Source of the DNA: Spirosoma fluviale | GTDB lineage: Bacteria > Bacteroidota > Bacteroidia > Cytophagales > Spirosomataceae | Length of the DNA stretch: 64,000 nucleotides | Direction of reading: 5' to 3' | Assembly (NCBI RefSeq): GCF_900230225.1 | Contig: NZ_OCNH01000004.1 | Coordinates: 310,001-374,000, forward strand | Shown here: positions 1 to 8,666 of the stretch, in pieces | How the letters are laid out: every line of letters begins with the position of its first letter | Numbering within the stretch: position 1 is the stretch's first letter | Program-made: the position numbers and the translations under genes | Notes under the pieces: model-generated | The model's input: the letters and a program-made list of their open reading frames with translations, nothing else | Database searches by the model: none | What the model was told of the DNA's origin: nothing

Positions 1-1347
1 ATTCTTTTTTCACCCCTACTCAACGCCCAAACAATTGTTAACCGCGACCCCCAAATCGCGGATCTCGTCAGCCAGATCTCGGCCGATAGCCTCCGGGCTC
101 ATATCAATGGACTCGTCAGTTTCGGCACCCGCCATACGCTGAGCGTACCCGCCGATGCCACGACGCAGGTGGGCAAAAAAGGCCTGGGTGCCGCCCGACA
201 GTGGATTCTCGGCAAATTCAACCAATATGCCAAACAGTCGGGCGGACGAATGACCGCCATGCTCGATACCTGGACACTCCAGCCCGACGGTCGGCGGGTA
301 GATAAACCCGCTAATATGGGCAACGTGATGGCCACCCTGAAAGGTACTGATCCCACCGACACCCGCGTTTTCATTGTGCAGGGCCACATGGACAGCCGCG
401 TAACCAACGTGATGAACCGCGAATCGGACGCGCCGGGTGCCAACGACGATGGATCGGGAACGGCGGCCGTGATTGAATTATGCCGGGTTATGAGCAAATC
501 GTCTTTCCCCGCCACGGTCATTTTCGTGACGCTAACGGGCGAAGAGCAGGGCTTGTTAGGGGCCGAACACTTGTCGGAACGGGCCGTCAAGGAGAAGTGG
601 AACCTCGAAGCGGTGCTCAACAACGACATCATGGGCAGCAACAACAGCAGCGATACCCGTATCATCGACAACACCCGCATCCGGGTATTCAGCGAAGGGC
701 TACCGGGCAATCTGATGAAAGATACCACCGGCCGTATCGGGCAAATCCGTCAGTTCGGCAATGAAAACGACGGCAAAGCCCGCACCCTGGCGCGTTACCT
801 AAAAGAAGTGGGTGAACGCTACGTCGAAAATCTGGAAGTCGTGATGGTGTACCGCAATGACCGTTACCTGCGCGGGGGCGACCATACACCCTACGTGCAA
901 CGCGGTTTTGCCGCCGTTCGTCTGACCGAGATGAACGAAAACTATGAACACCAGCACCAGGACCTACGCACCGAAAATGGAATCGAATACGGCGACCACC
1001 CGAAGTTCATGGATTTCGAATACCTCCGCAAAAACACGGCGATCAACCTGGCCACGCTCGCCAATCTGGCCAAAGCCCCGGCGGTACCCCAGAAAGTGAC
1101 GGTGGATGTTCGGAACCTCACCAACGCGACGGTGCTATACTGGCAGGCACCCTTAACAGGCAAAGTGAAAGGCTATTATGTACTCATGCGGGAAACGTAT
1201 TGGCCGTTCTGGCAGAAGAAATTCTTCACCACCAAACTCGGCATGACGCTCCCCTATTCGAAAGACAATTATTATTTCGCCGTGCAGGCCGTGAGTGAGG
1301 ATGGGAATGAGAGCTTGCCGGTATTACCCGTCCCGAATTTGCGGTAA
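1..1347 (+). CDS. M28 family zinc aminopeptidase (5' partial)
   Basis: The reading frame is open from base 1, so the true start lies outside the window; 448 codons are visible. The M28 co-catalytic zinc ligands can be seen in order: H in QGHMDSR, D in GANDDGSG, the EE pair in TGEEQGLLGAEH, D in LNNDIMG and a late H in NYEHQHQDL. Family members are secreted exopeptidases that remove N-terminal residues. After the peptidase domain (about residue 360) a beta-rich tail starting PQKVTVDVRNLTNATVLYW resembles a fibronectin type III module, common in exported Bacteroidota peptidases. The signal peptide would be in the missing 5' part. The substrate is unknown. Family assignment is secure. Confidence 0.9.
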   Translation: MLFSPLLNAQTIVNRDPQIADLVSQISADSLRAHINGLVSFGTRHTLSVPADATTQVGKKGLGAARQWILGKFNQYAKQSGGRMTAMLDTWTLQPDGRRVDKPANMGNVMATLKGTDPTDTRVFIVQGHMDSRVTNVMNRESDAPGANDDGSGTAAVIELCRVMSKSSFPATVIFVTLTGEEQGLLGAEHLSERAVKEKWNLEAVLNNDIMGSNNSSDTRIIDNTRIRVFSEGLPGNLMKDTTGRIGQIRQFGNENDGKARTLARYLKEVGERYVENLEVVMVYRNDRYLRGGDHTPYVQRGFAAVRLTEMNENYEHQHQDLRTENGIEYGDHPKFMDFEYLRKNTAINLATLANLAKAPAVPQKVTVDVRNLTNATVLYWQAPLTGKVKGYYVLMRETYWPFWQKKFFTTKLGMTLPYSKDNYYFAVQAVSEDGNESLPVLPVPNLR

Positions 1348-1351
1348 TATA

Positions 1352-1391
1352 TCCAGCCCACCGCTTTAGCGGTGGCTGATAGTTTTTCCTG
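1352..1391. repeat. Short palindrome after the M28 peptidase gene
   Basis: The arms CAGCCCACCGC and GCGGTGGCTG around TTTA form a hairpin, followed by GATAGTTTTT. It resembles the REP-like hairpins found elsewhere in the window and may also act as a terminator for the M28 gene. Confidence 0.5.
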
Positions 1392-1436
1392 TTGACCCTA
1401 CTGTATACCTATCACCTAACCCGCTCCGTATCAACC

Positions 1437-2705
1437 ATGTCCACTGTCTCCAAACGTCAATTTCTGAAGTCACTCGCCAGAACAGCCGCTTTATCAACCT
1501 GGGCGGGCTTGGATGAAACGCTGGCGAAGGTGGCGAACGTGCCATCGGCAACCCTGGCCCGGAAGGAGGATTTCTGGGTTGATATTCGGGCGGCTTACCC
1601 CGTTACGAAGGACTTTATCCAGCTCGAAAACGGGTACTATTCGCTGGCGGCACAGCCCGTGATGGACAGTTACCTAAAACACATTCAGCGGATAAATTCG
1701 GTATCGTCCTATTACATGCGGACGCGCCAGTTCGATGATAAACGGGAATCCCAAACGCAACTGGCCAGGCTGCTGGGCTGTTCGCCCGACGAGCTGATTA
1801 TTACCCGAAACACCACCGAATCGCTGGATACCGTTATTGGGGGACTGACCTGGAAAGCGGGCGACGAGGCCATTATGGCGCAGCAGGATTATGGGGCCAT
1901 GCAGGATATGTTCAAGCTTCAGGCCCGGCGGCACGGGATTGTGAACCGGACGCTTTCGTTGCCTAATCACCCAAAATCTGACGAAGAGCTGGTCAGCCTG
2001 TACGAAAAAGCCATTACCCCCAAAACCCGGCTCCTGATGGTTTGCCATATGGTCAATATCACCGGTCAGATATTGCCCATTCGCCAGATCACGGAGATGG
2101 TGCATAAGCACGGCGTTGAGGTGCTGGTCGATGGAGCGCACGCCTTTGCCCAGTTGAACTTTAAGCTAGCCGATCTCGGTGACTGCGATTACTACGCCAG
2201 CAGTTTACACAAATGGCTCGGTACGCCATTGGGTGCGGGTATGCTGTATGTTCGCAAAGATAAAGTTGCCGGTATCTGGCCCATGTTTGCCGACAGCAGC
2301 GTTCCCGACAACGACATCCGCAAACTGAATCATACCGGAACGCACCCGGTCGCTACCGATCTTGCCATTCAGGACGCCATTAAATTCCACGAACGCATTG
2401 GCATCGAACGCAAGGAAGCCCGACTGCGGTATCTGCAACGCTACTGGACCGATCAGGTACGCCACAACCCGAAAATCATCCTCAACACGCCCGAAGCACC
2501 AGCCCGTTCCTGCGCAATCGCCAACGTAGGTATTGCTGGAAAAACGCCCGCCGAACTGGCGAAAGTATTGCTCGACAAATACAGGATATTTACCGTCGCC
2601 ATCGACTCGCCCCCGGTGCAGGGCGTGCGCGTAACGCCCCACGTATACACTACCACCGCTGAGTTAGACGCTTTTGTGAAAGCGTTGAACGAACTGGCAA
2701 TATAA
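1437..2705 (+). CDS. Exported PLP-dependent aminotransferase class V (isopenicillin-N-epimerase-like)
   Basis: The frame extends upstream to a TTG at 1392, but ATG 1437 (MSTVSKRQFLK) is preferred because it places a Tat-like leader (SKRQFLKSLARTAAL) at the N-terminus; the product is then 422 residues. The class V fold is shown by DGAHAFAQ (PLP aspartate) and SLHKWLGTPLGAGML, where the lysine forms the Schiff base. Relatives include cysteine desulfurase-like and isopenicillin-N-epimerase-like enzymes; the substrate cannot be read from sequence. A paired inverted repeat begins directly at its TAA stop. The leader is KR rather than RR, so Tat export is likely but not certain. Confidence 0.85.
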   Translation: MSTVSKRQFLKSLARTAALSTWAGLDETLAKVANVPSATLARKEDFWVDIRAAYPVTKDFIQLENGYYSLAAQPVMDSYLKHIQRINSVSSYYMRTRQFDDKRESQTQLARLLGCSPDELIITRNTTESLDTVIGGLTWKAGDEAIMAQQDYGAMQDMFKLQARRHGIVNRTLSLPNHPKSDEELVSLYEKAITPKTRLLMVCHMVNITGQILPIRQITEMVHKHGVEVLVDGAHAFAQLNFKLADLGDCDYYASSLHKWLGTPLGAGMLYVRKDKVAGIWPMFADSSVPDNDIRKLNHTGTHPVATDLAIQDAIKFHERIGIERKEARLRYLQRYWTDQVRHNPKIILNTPEAPARSCAIANVGIAGKTPAELAKVLLDKYRIFTVAIDSPPVQGVRVTPHVYTTTAELDAFVKALNELAI

Positions 2706-2817
2706 CGTACCCACGGGCTTCAGCCCATGACCTTTTATAATCCTTAGCTCGTAATGTAGTTAACCATGTTTAGCAATACACGGACTAAAGCCGAACGCGG
2801 CCCGATCCGTGGGTACA
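2706..2817. repeat. Paired inverted repeat (BIME-like), family 1, copy 1
   Basis: The arms CGTACCCACGGGCTTCAGCCC and a degenerate copy ending CCGTGGGTAC face each other across about 60 bases. Each arm holds its own GGGCTtcAGCCC-type hairpin. Related pairs lie at 29424-29503 and 40837-40925. The element begins immediately after the TAA of the upstream gene. Architecture is like RAYT-mobilised REP doublets, but no RAYT transposase is in the window. Confidence 0.65.
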
Positions 2818-2833
2818 TTCAATTAATCACCCC

Positions 2834-4822
2834 ATGAACCGAATTCTCTTTTTCCTTTTCGCCCTCTCATCGCTTATGAGTGTGGCCCAGACGCCCGTAA
2901 AAAAACGGCCGATCAACTCAAAAGATATTTATCGACTCCAAAGCCTGAGCGACCCCCAGATTTCGCCCGATGGCAAATGGGTGGCGTATGGCCTGTCGAC
3001 CGTTGACACGACCAAAGACAAACGAAACTCCGACCTGTGGATGGTGAGCTGGGACGGCAAAGAATCCGTTCAACTCACCAACACCCCCGAGGGCGAGTCG
3101 AGAGCGCGGTTCAGCCCCGACGGCAAATACCTTTCGTTCGTATCTGCCCGGCAAGGTGCTACCAAAGGGCAAATATGGCTGATGGACCGCCGGGGTGGCG
3201 AAGCGAAGAAACTGACCGATCTTAAAACCGATCTGGAAGACTACGTCTGGTCGCCGGATGGGAAGAAGATTGCGATGGTACTTCGTGACCCCGACTATGC
3301 CGATTCGGCCAAAACCAAAGTCCGCAAGCCGTATGTGCTGGATCGCTACCACTTCAAGGCCGACGTGAAAGGCTATCTGGAAAAAGGCTCCGTTCACCTC
3401 TATATCTACGATGTAACGTCGAAGAAACTGGATACGCTGACAACGGGCAACTACGACGAAACATCGCCCACTTGGTCGCCGGATGGGTCGCAGCTGGCGT
3501 TTGTCAGTAACCGGACCGAAGACCCCGACCGGAATCAGAACACGGATATTTACGTCATCGACGCAAAAAAAGGGGCTGCCATGAAGCAGTTGACCACCTG
3601 GCCCGGCTCCGACAACAATCCCGAATGGAGCCCCGACGGCAAGCGTATTGCCTACACCCGCTCCACGGCATCGGGCAACTTCCTGATGTACGACCAGCCT
3701 GTTCTTGCCGTGATCAGCCGCGATGGTGGTGAGCCGACCCTCCTCTCGAAAGCACTGGACCGACCCGTTCGTAATCCACGCTGGGCGAAAGACGGACAGA
3801 CCATTGGTGTACTGGTGCAGGACGACCGACAAACCTACGTAGGCCAGTATACGCTGGATGGCAAGTTTACCAAAGTTATCACCGGCAACCGGGTATTTAC
3901 GGAGTTGGAGCCCGTGGCAAGTGGCAGTTGGCTCACCCTAATGAGCGATCCGCAAACGCCTGGCGAGTTATACGCCGTTGAATCGGGCGCACCACGTCGG
4001 CTTACCCATGCGCACGATGCCTTTCTGGCCCCGCTTGAACTGGCCACGGTAGAAGGATTCACGTCGAAGAGCAAAGACGGGGCGCAGGTCTCCAATGTAC
4101 TGTACAAGCCTGCCAACGCACCCGCCAACAAGAAAATGCCTACCATTTTCTTTATTCATGGCGGACCCGTCTCGCAGGATGAGTTCAACTTCGACCTGAC
4201 CCGGCAACTGCTGGCGGCTGGCGGCTATGCCGTAGTGGCGGTCAACTACCGGGGCAGCAATGGCCGGGGCCTCGATTATACCAAAGCCATTTATGCCGAC
4301 TGGGGCAACAAAGAAGTGCTGGATATTCTGGGCGCTACTGATTATGTGGTTGAGAAAGGCATTGCTGACCCCGAACGGCTGGGCATTGGCGGCTGGAGTT
4401 ACGGCGGCATCCTGACCAACTACACCATCGCCACCGACACCCGGTTTAAGGCCGCAGCCAGCGGAGCCGGTAGCTCCCTGCAACTGTCCATGTACGGCAT
4501 CGACCAGTACACCAACCAGTACGAAACAGAACTGGGTGCGCCTTGGAAAAACACCGACAAATGGCTGAAATTATCGTACCCGTTCTTAAAAGCCGACCGC
4601 ATCAAAACCCCAACGCTATTTATGGCAGGCGAAAAGGACTTTAACGTACCGACGGCAGGCAGCGAGCAGATGTTTCAGGCCCTCCGGTCGTTGGGAATCC
4701 CTACTCAGTTGATTATCTATCCGGGCCAGTTTCACGGCATCTCCGTTCCCAGTTACCAGAAAGATCGGATTGACCGGTACCTGCAATGGTTCGACAAGTA
4801 CCTGAAGCCAAAAACAATGTAA
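2834..4822 (+). CDS. S9 family prolyl-oligopeptidase-like serine peptidase
   Basis: This 662-residue protein starts with a Sec signal peptide (MNRILFFLFALSSLMSVAQ). Residues about 30-390 form a TolB/WD40-like beta-propeller with repeated SPDGK motifs (ISPDGKWVAYG, FSPDGKYLSFV, WSPDGKKIAMV). The C-terminal alpha/beta hydrolase carries FIHGGPVSQDEF (oxyanion loop), the nucleophile in GGWSYGG (about Ser522), Asp in GEKDFNVP and His in GQFHGIS. S9 peptidases of this type are secreted dipeptidyl or acylaminoacyl peptidases that cut short peptides. It is flanked by the family-1 repeat and a lipoprotein gene and looks monocistronic. Specificity is not determinable. Confidence 0.93.
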   Translation: MNRILFFLFALSSLMSVAQTPVKKRPINSKDIYRLQSLSDPQISPDGKWVAYGLSTVDTTKDKRNSDLWMVSWDGKESVQLTNTPEGESRARFSPDGKYLSFVSARQGATKGQIWLMDRRGGEAKKLTDLKTDLEDYVWSPDGKKIAMVLRDPDYADSAKTKVRKPYVLDRYHFKADVKGYLEKGSVHLYIYDVTSKKLDTLTTGNYDETSPTWSPDGSQLAFVSNRTEDPDRNQNTDIYVIDAKKGAAMKQLTTWPGSDNNPEWSPDGKRIAYTRSTASGNFLMYDQPVLAVISRDGGEPTLLSKALDRPVRNPRWAKDGQTIGVLVQDDRQTYVGQYTLDGKFTKVITGNRVFTELEPVASGSWLTLMSDPQTPGELYAVESGAPRRLTHAHDAFLAPLELATVEGFTSKSKDGAQVSNVLYKPANAPANKKMPTIFFIHGGPVSQDEFNFDLTRQLLAAGGYAVVAVNYRGSNGRGLDYTKAIYADWGNKEVLDILGATDYVVEKGIADPERLGIGGWSYGGILTNYTIATDTRFKAAASGAGSSLQLSMYGIDQYTNQYETELGAPWKNTDKWLKLSYPFLKADRIKTPTLFMAGEKDFNVPTAGSEQMFQALRSLGIPTQLIIYPGQFHGISVPSYQKDRIDRYLQWFDKYLKPKTM

Positions 4823-4943
4823 GTGTTCATTGCATCAATAAGTGTGTTTTTAGCGTATTGAGGGTAGTGCTCTATTATTATTTTTTGTAGCTTACCATCA
4901 CTTGTCCCTGTTTCGTTTTGACTTTACTGAAAATCAATTGTTT

Positions 4944-5399
4944 ATGAAGCATTATGTATATGTGTTCTGCCTGGTTGTCTCATTCATAGGGCTGACTTCC
5001 TGTAATAAGAATAGTGATCCGGCACCACCACCAGCCGTGGTAGGGCGCTGGGAATTGAACCGGGGTTTGTTGAGCGGCTTTCCTGCCTCAGCAAACATAA
5101 ACGGAGCGGCCCTGGACTTATATTATTTTGAGTCATTCGGGTCTACCATCGATGTTTATTCAGATAACACCTTTAACGAAAACTATAAAAGTGTAACGGT
5201 TGATGATGCCAGTGGAACCTGGGAATTCACCGACAACACACTCACCCTGAAATACGACGCGGGTAGTCAGGAAACATACACGTATTCTAAAACCAAGAAT
5301 ATTGAGGAGCTGGCCGCATCAGCTCCCGTTAGCTATACTCTTCCCGTATCGTCGACGGCTACAGCTGTTGGTCAAGTTCAGTTGATTTACAGAAAGTAA
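4944..5399 (+). CDS. Small lipoprotein, lipocalin-like
   Basis: The frame reaches upstream to 4902, but ATG 4944 gives a lipoprotein signal (MKHYVYVFCLVVSFIGLTSC, lipobox LTSC), so a 151-residue product is chosen. The mature part has VVGRWELNRG at its start and a later GTWEFTDNTLTLKY, the pattern of lipocalin-like or DUF4923-like Bacteroidota lipoproteins. Small beta-barrel lipoproteins of this sort have no assigned enzyme function. A strong terminator follows the gene. The function is unknown; lipoprotein status is well supported. Confidence 0.8.
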   Translation: MKHYVYVFCLVVSFIGLTSCNKNSDPAPPPAVVGRWELNRGLLSGFPASANINGAALDLYYFESFGSTIDVYSDNTFNENYKSVTVDDASGTWEFTDNTLTLKYDAGSQETYTYSKTKNIEELAASAPVSYTLPVSSTATAVGQVQLIYRK

Positions 5400-5430
5400 G
5401 ACGTTCTCTACATACTCATTCATTCTTTAT

Positions 5431-5462
5431 AAAAAGGACAGTGTCGACACACTGTCCTTTTT
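5431..5462 (+). terminator. Intrinsic terminator after the lipoprotein gene
   Basis: AAAAAGGACAGTGTC and GACACTGTCCTTTTT-type arms (AAAGGACAGTGT / ACACTGTCCTTT) form a perfect hairpin with A and T tracts on either side, as in a bidirectional Rho-independent terminator. The rest of the gap to 5747 is AT-rich and shows no gene. Confidence 0.85.
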
Positions 5463-5747
5463 CTGTGCTGTTACGAGACTGATATATACGAAGCCGATGC
5501 ACCTCTTGTAGACTGGGGCGGCAAAATGAAGTTTAGCCGAATAAGCGTTAAATATTCTAACAAACCTACCCAAGGTCATTTATAATTCTGACTAATGCGC
5601 AATCAGCAAAATATTTTAAATGGTATTCGCTATTAAAACTAGCTTTTTATTGGCATTAATTCGTACTTTCACAAAACCCTATCTACTAAAGAGTTAGATT
5701 TTGTTTTACTTTTATTTTATCCCTGATAAGTACAAAAACCTACAAAT

Positions 5748-6920
5748 ATGTCATCACAACTATCTCGTCGGGACTGGCTTCGCGCCAGCGGCCTTCTCAC
5801 TGCTGGTCTTGGTTTGAGCCGGTTTACACCATCTACCGCTGGCAGTCCTAACGCCCCTTTAGCTTCCGGATTTACAAATGAGTTTGCCTTTACCGACGAC
5901 CCATTTGAGAAAATGTCCAAACTGAAGGTTCGGTTACTTGCCAATGAAAATCCGCTGGGAATCTCGCAGAGTGCGAAAGATGCCATCATGAAAGCGGCCG
6001 AAATTGGCAATCGTTACGCCTGGATGGAGTTTGGTCCGATGAAGAAGTTGATCAGTGACAATGAAGGTGTAAAACCTCAAAATATTCTGATGTCGCCGGG
6101 TTCGTCGGACATCCTACTGGCTGCCGCCGAACACTTCGCCAAAGGAGGAGGCACGATCCTTACCTGCCGCCCTACCTACGACGACCTGCTGGATAAAACC
6201 ACCAAATTCGGCGCCACCATCAAGCCCATCCCCTTAACGAAGGATTTCAAGTTTGATCTGCCCGCGCTGAAAGCCGCCCTTACGCCCGACGTAAAGCTGG
6301 TGTACATCGTGAACCCCAATAACCCAACGGGTACAATCCTGTCGCCTGCCGAACTTGAAGCGTTCTGTCGCGAAGTGGCGCCCAAAGTGCCCGTCTTCCT
6401 CGACGAAGCCTACATTGACTTTTTATCGCCTACCGACCGGCCCATGCTCGGCAAACTGGTGGCCGAAGGGCTGAATATTATCCAGGCCCGTACTTTCTCC
6501 AAGATTCACGGCTTTGCCGGACTGCGTTTAGGCTACGCCATGGCCCAGCCCGAAATGCTGAAAACGTTGCATCAGTACATCGGTGCCGAAGGTAACGTCA
6601 GCATTACGACCCTGATGGCCGGTATCGCCAGCTATAAAGATGTAGCCTGGCAGGACCATTGCCGGACCGAAAACGCCAAAGCTCGCGATTACACCACCAA
6701 AGCCCTGACCAACATGGGCTATGAGGTCATTCCATCGTATACGAATTTCATTCTCTTCCCAATTCGAATGAAAACGGGAGCCTTCAGCAATCAGATGTTT
6801 GCACAGGGCATCGGTATTCAAACCCGCGACTTCAACGGCCAGCCGTATTGCCGCGTTAGTGTGGGGACCATGGACGAAATGGCCATGTTCATTGATGGAT
6901 TTAAAAAGGTAGTTGGCTAA
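5748..6920 (+). CDS. Tat-exported PLP aminotransferase class I/II (histidinol-phosphate aminotransferase-like)
   Basis: The 390-residue product opens with a Tat signal, SRRDWLRASGLLTAGLGL. The fold-type I core shows NPNNPTGTIL (PLP/substrate binding), VFLDEAYIDF and the Schiff-base lysine in ARTFSKIHGFAGLRLGYA. The closest named family is HisC, but a periplasmic leader rules out a normal role in histidine synthesis. The next gene, also with a Tat leader, encodes a flavin amine oxidase, so the two may act on the same exogenous amine or amino acid. The substrate is inferred only in general terms. Confidence 0.88.
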   Translation: MSSQLSRRDWLRASGLLTAGLGLSRFTPSTAGSPNAPLASGFTNEFAFTDDPFEKMSKLKVRLLANENPLGISQSAKDAIMKAAEIGNRYAWMEFGPMKKLISDNEGVKPQNILMSPGSSDILLAAAEHFAKGGGTILTCRPTYDDLLDKTTKFGATIKPIPLTKDFKFDLPALKAALTPDVKLVYIVNPNNPTGTILSPAELEAFCREVAPKVPVFLDEAYIDFLSPTDRPMLGKLVAEGLNIIQARTFSKIHGFAGLRLGYAMAQPEMLKTLHQYIGAEGNVSITTLMAGIASYKDVAWQDHCRTENAKARDYTTKALTNMGYEVIPSYTNFILFPIRMKTGAFSNQMFAQGIGIQTRDFNGQPYCRVSVGTMDEMAMFIDGFKKVVG

Positions 6921-6921
6921 A

Positions 6922-7010
6922 AAAGGAGGTAGGAGATAGGATCGAGGAGGTAGGAGTTTTGCTGAGGCAGGTTCTTATTCTCGCTCCTAACTCCTCGCTC
7001 CTATTACTGA
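6922..7010. repeat. Low-complexity GGAGGTAGGAG inverted repeat
   Basis: The space between the aminotransferase and amine oxidase genes contains GGAGGTAGGAG twice on the + strand and the opposing TCGCTCCTAACTCCTCGCTCC. The arms can pair into a long imperfect hairpin. No coding capacity is evident. Confidence 0.5.
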
Positions 7011-7016
7011 AAAGGA

Positions 7017-8591
7017 ATGACACGAAGAGACTTTATTAATTCAACGAGTGCCAGTTATGCCAGTTTGCTGGCCTGGGGAATGTTGCATCCTGCACCGGCA
7101 TCGGCTCTCGACTTACCTGCCAACGGGAAAGGGCGTGACGGAAAAGGACGTAAAGTGATTGTGTTAGGGGCCGGTTTGGCCGGTATGACCACTGCCTATG
7201 AACTGGGTAAACTAGGCTACGACTGTACCGTACTGGAAGCCCGGTCCCGCTCCGGCGGGCGCGTCTGGACGGTTCGGGGTGGTACAAAAGAAACCGAACT
7301 GGCAGGAGGAACCCCGCAAACCTGTTCGTTCGAAAACGGTCTTTATTTCAACGGTGGAGCCGCCCGTATTCCGCACCACCACCAGATTACCCTGCAATAC
7401 TGCCGTGAGCTGGGTGTACCCCTCGAAATCTTTAACGGTGCCAACGAATCCGCTTACCTCTACAATGAGGGCGGTACCGGCGATTTAGCCAACCGGCGCA
7501 TGCGCATCAGCGACTATCATTTCGACATGCGCGGGTACACGTCCGAACTGCTGGCAAAAGCCCTCGATCAATCGTCGCTCGATCAGCAACTCACGAAAGA
7601 GGATGTTGAGAAGCTCATTGATTTCCTGAAAAATGAAGGTGACCTGAACACGGCTCATCTCTACAAAGGCACCAACCGACGGGGTTATAAAGCCAAGAGC
7701 GATCCTGGTGCGGGCCAGACACCCGGCACCCAGACCGACCCTTACGGCCTGACGGATTTACTTCGCTCGGGGTTCATGCAGCCCGTTTTCTATAACGTGG
7801 GTGATTACGCCTACGAACAGCAGGCGACGCTCTTGCAGCCCGTTGGCGGTATGGATGCCATTCCCAAAGCACTGGAGAAAAAGCTGACCGGAAAAATCCT
7901 CTTCAATGCACCGGTCAGTGAGTTGCGAAAAACCGAAAACGGCGTTCGGGTGGTGTACCAGAAAGATGGCAAGCCGGTTGAGATTACCGGCGAGTTCTGC
8001 GTTTGTACGCTGCCCTTGCCCATGCTTAAAAACCTCGAATCTGACCTCTCCGGCACGGTAAAACGGGCGGCCGACTTTGTCCCTTACATGAAAACCGGCA
8101 AAATCGGGCTTCAGTTTAAGCGTCGTTTCTGGGAAGAGGATGACGGTATTTATGGCGGCATTTCGCGTACCAACATGGATATCAACCAGATCTGGTACCC
8201 ATCTTTCGGCTTGCAGGGTAAGAAAGGTGTGTTGATTGGCTATTACAACTTTTACAGCCGGGCCGAAGCCATTGGTGCCTTACCCGTTGCCGAACGCGAG
8301 AAGATGGCACTGGCTCAGGGGGGTAAAATTCACCCACAATACCCATCCGAATTTGAAAATTCATTCTCGCTGGCCTGGCACCGCCTACCGTACAGTGGTG
8401 GTGGCTGGGCTACGTACGACGATGCCACCCGTAAAAAATATTACGCAACCCTGCTCGAACCGGATGGCAACATTTATTTCGCGGGCGAACACACCACCTA
8501 CTTAACCGCCTGGATGGCTGGGGCCTTTACATCGGCCCGCCGAACGGTCGAGGCACTTCACGCCCGAGTGGGTGAATACACAAAGAAATAA
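7017..8591 (+). CDS. Tat-exported flavin monoamine oxidase family protein
   Basis: This 524-residue protein has a Tat-type leader (MTRRDFINSTSASYASLLAWG). Then comes the FAD dinucleotide-binding motif VIVLGAGLAGMTTAYEL, followed by EARSRSGGRV, the family's second FAD-contact motif. The C-terminal FAD motif GNIYFAGEHTTYLTAWMAGA is intact. Relatives are L-amino acid oxidases and monoamine oxidases, which oxidise primary amines to imines and make hydrogen peroxide. The gene follows the PLP aminotransferase by about 100 bases in the same direction. The substrate is not known. A double-hairpin repeat starts 4 bases after the stop. Confidence 0.9.
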   Translation: MTRRDFINSTSASYASLLAWGMLHPAPASALDLPANGKGRDGKGRKVIVLGAGLAGMTTAYELGKLGYDCTVLEARSRSGGRVWTVRGGTKETELAGGTPQTCSFENGLYFNGGAARIPHHHQITLQYCRELGVPLEIFNGANESAYLYNEGGTGDLANRRMRISDYHFDMRGYTSELLAKALDQSSLDQQLTKEDVEKLIDFLKNEGDLNTAHLYKGTNRRGYKAKSDPGAGQTPGTQTDPYGLTDLLRSGFMQPVFYNVGDYAYEQQATLLQPVGGMDAIPKALEKKLTGKILFNAPVSELRKTENGVRVVYQKDGKPVEITGEFCVCTLPLPMLKNLESDLSGTVKRAADFVPYMKTGKIGLQFKRRFWEEDDGIYGGISRTNMDINQIWYPSFGLQGKKGVLIGYYNFYSRAEAIGALPVAEREKMALAQGGKIHPQYPSEFENSFSLAWHRLPYSGGGWATYDDATRKKYYATLLEPDGNIYFAGEHTTYLTAWMAGAFTSARRTVEALHARVGEYTKK

Positions 8592-8594
8592 ATA

Positions 8595-8659
8595 GTCTGG
8601 GCCAAGCTCCAGCTTGGCCGTATAATTATTGACGGGCCAAGCTGGAGCTTGGCCCAGAC
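8595..8659. repeat. Double palindrome between amine oxidase and Hint genes
   Basis: The outer arms GTCTGGGCCAAGCT and AGCTTGGCCCAGAC are perfect inverted repeats. Each half is itself a palindrome, GGCCAAGCTCCAGCTTGGCC and GGCCAAGCTGGAGCTTGGCC. The unit can therefore fold as one long hairpin or as two smaller ones, the REP-doublet (BIME) layout. Its sequence is unrelated to family 1. Confidence 0.8.
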
Positions 8660-8666
8660 GACAATC

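Noticed and set aside
1437..2705. EgtE lyase completing ergothioneine synthesis
   Set aside because: It is a class V PLP enzyme, but it carries an export leader and lies more than 20 kb from egtBD; nothing specific supports that role.
2918..3832. 304-codon minus-strand ORF inside the S9 peptidase gene
   Set aside because: It is antisense to a well-supported propeller domain, has no recognisable domain, and has the usual composition of a shadow frame in GC-rich coding DNA.
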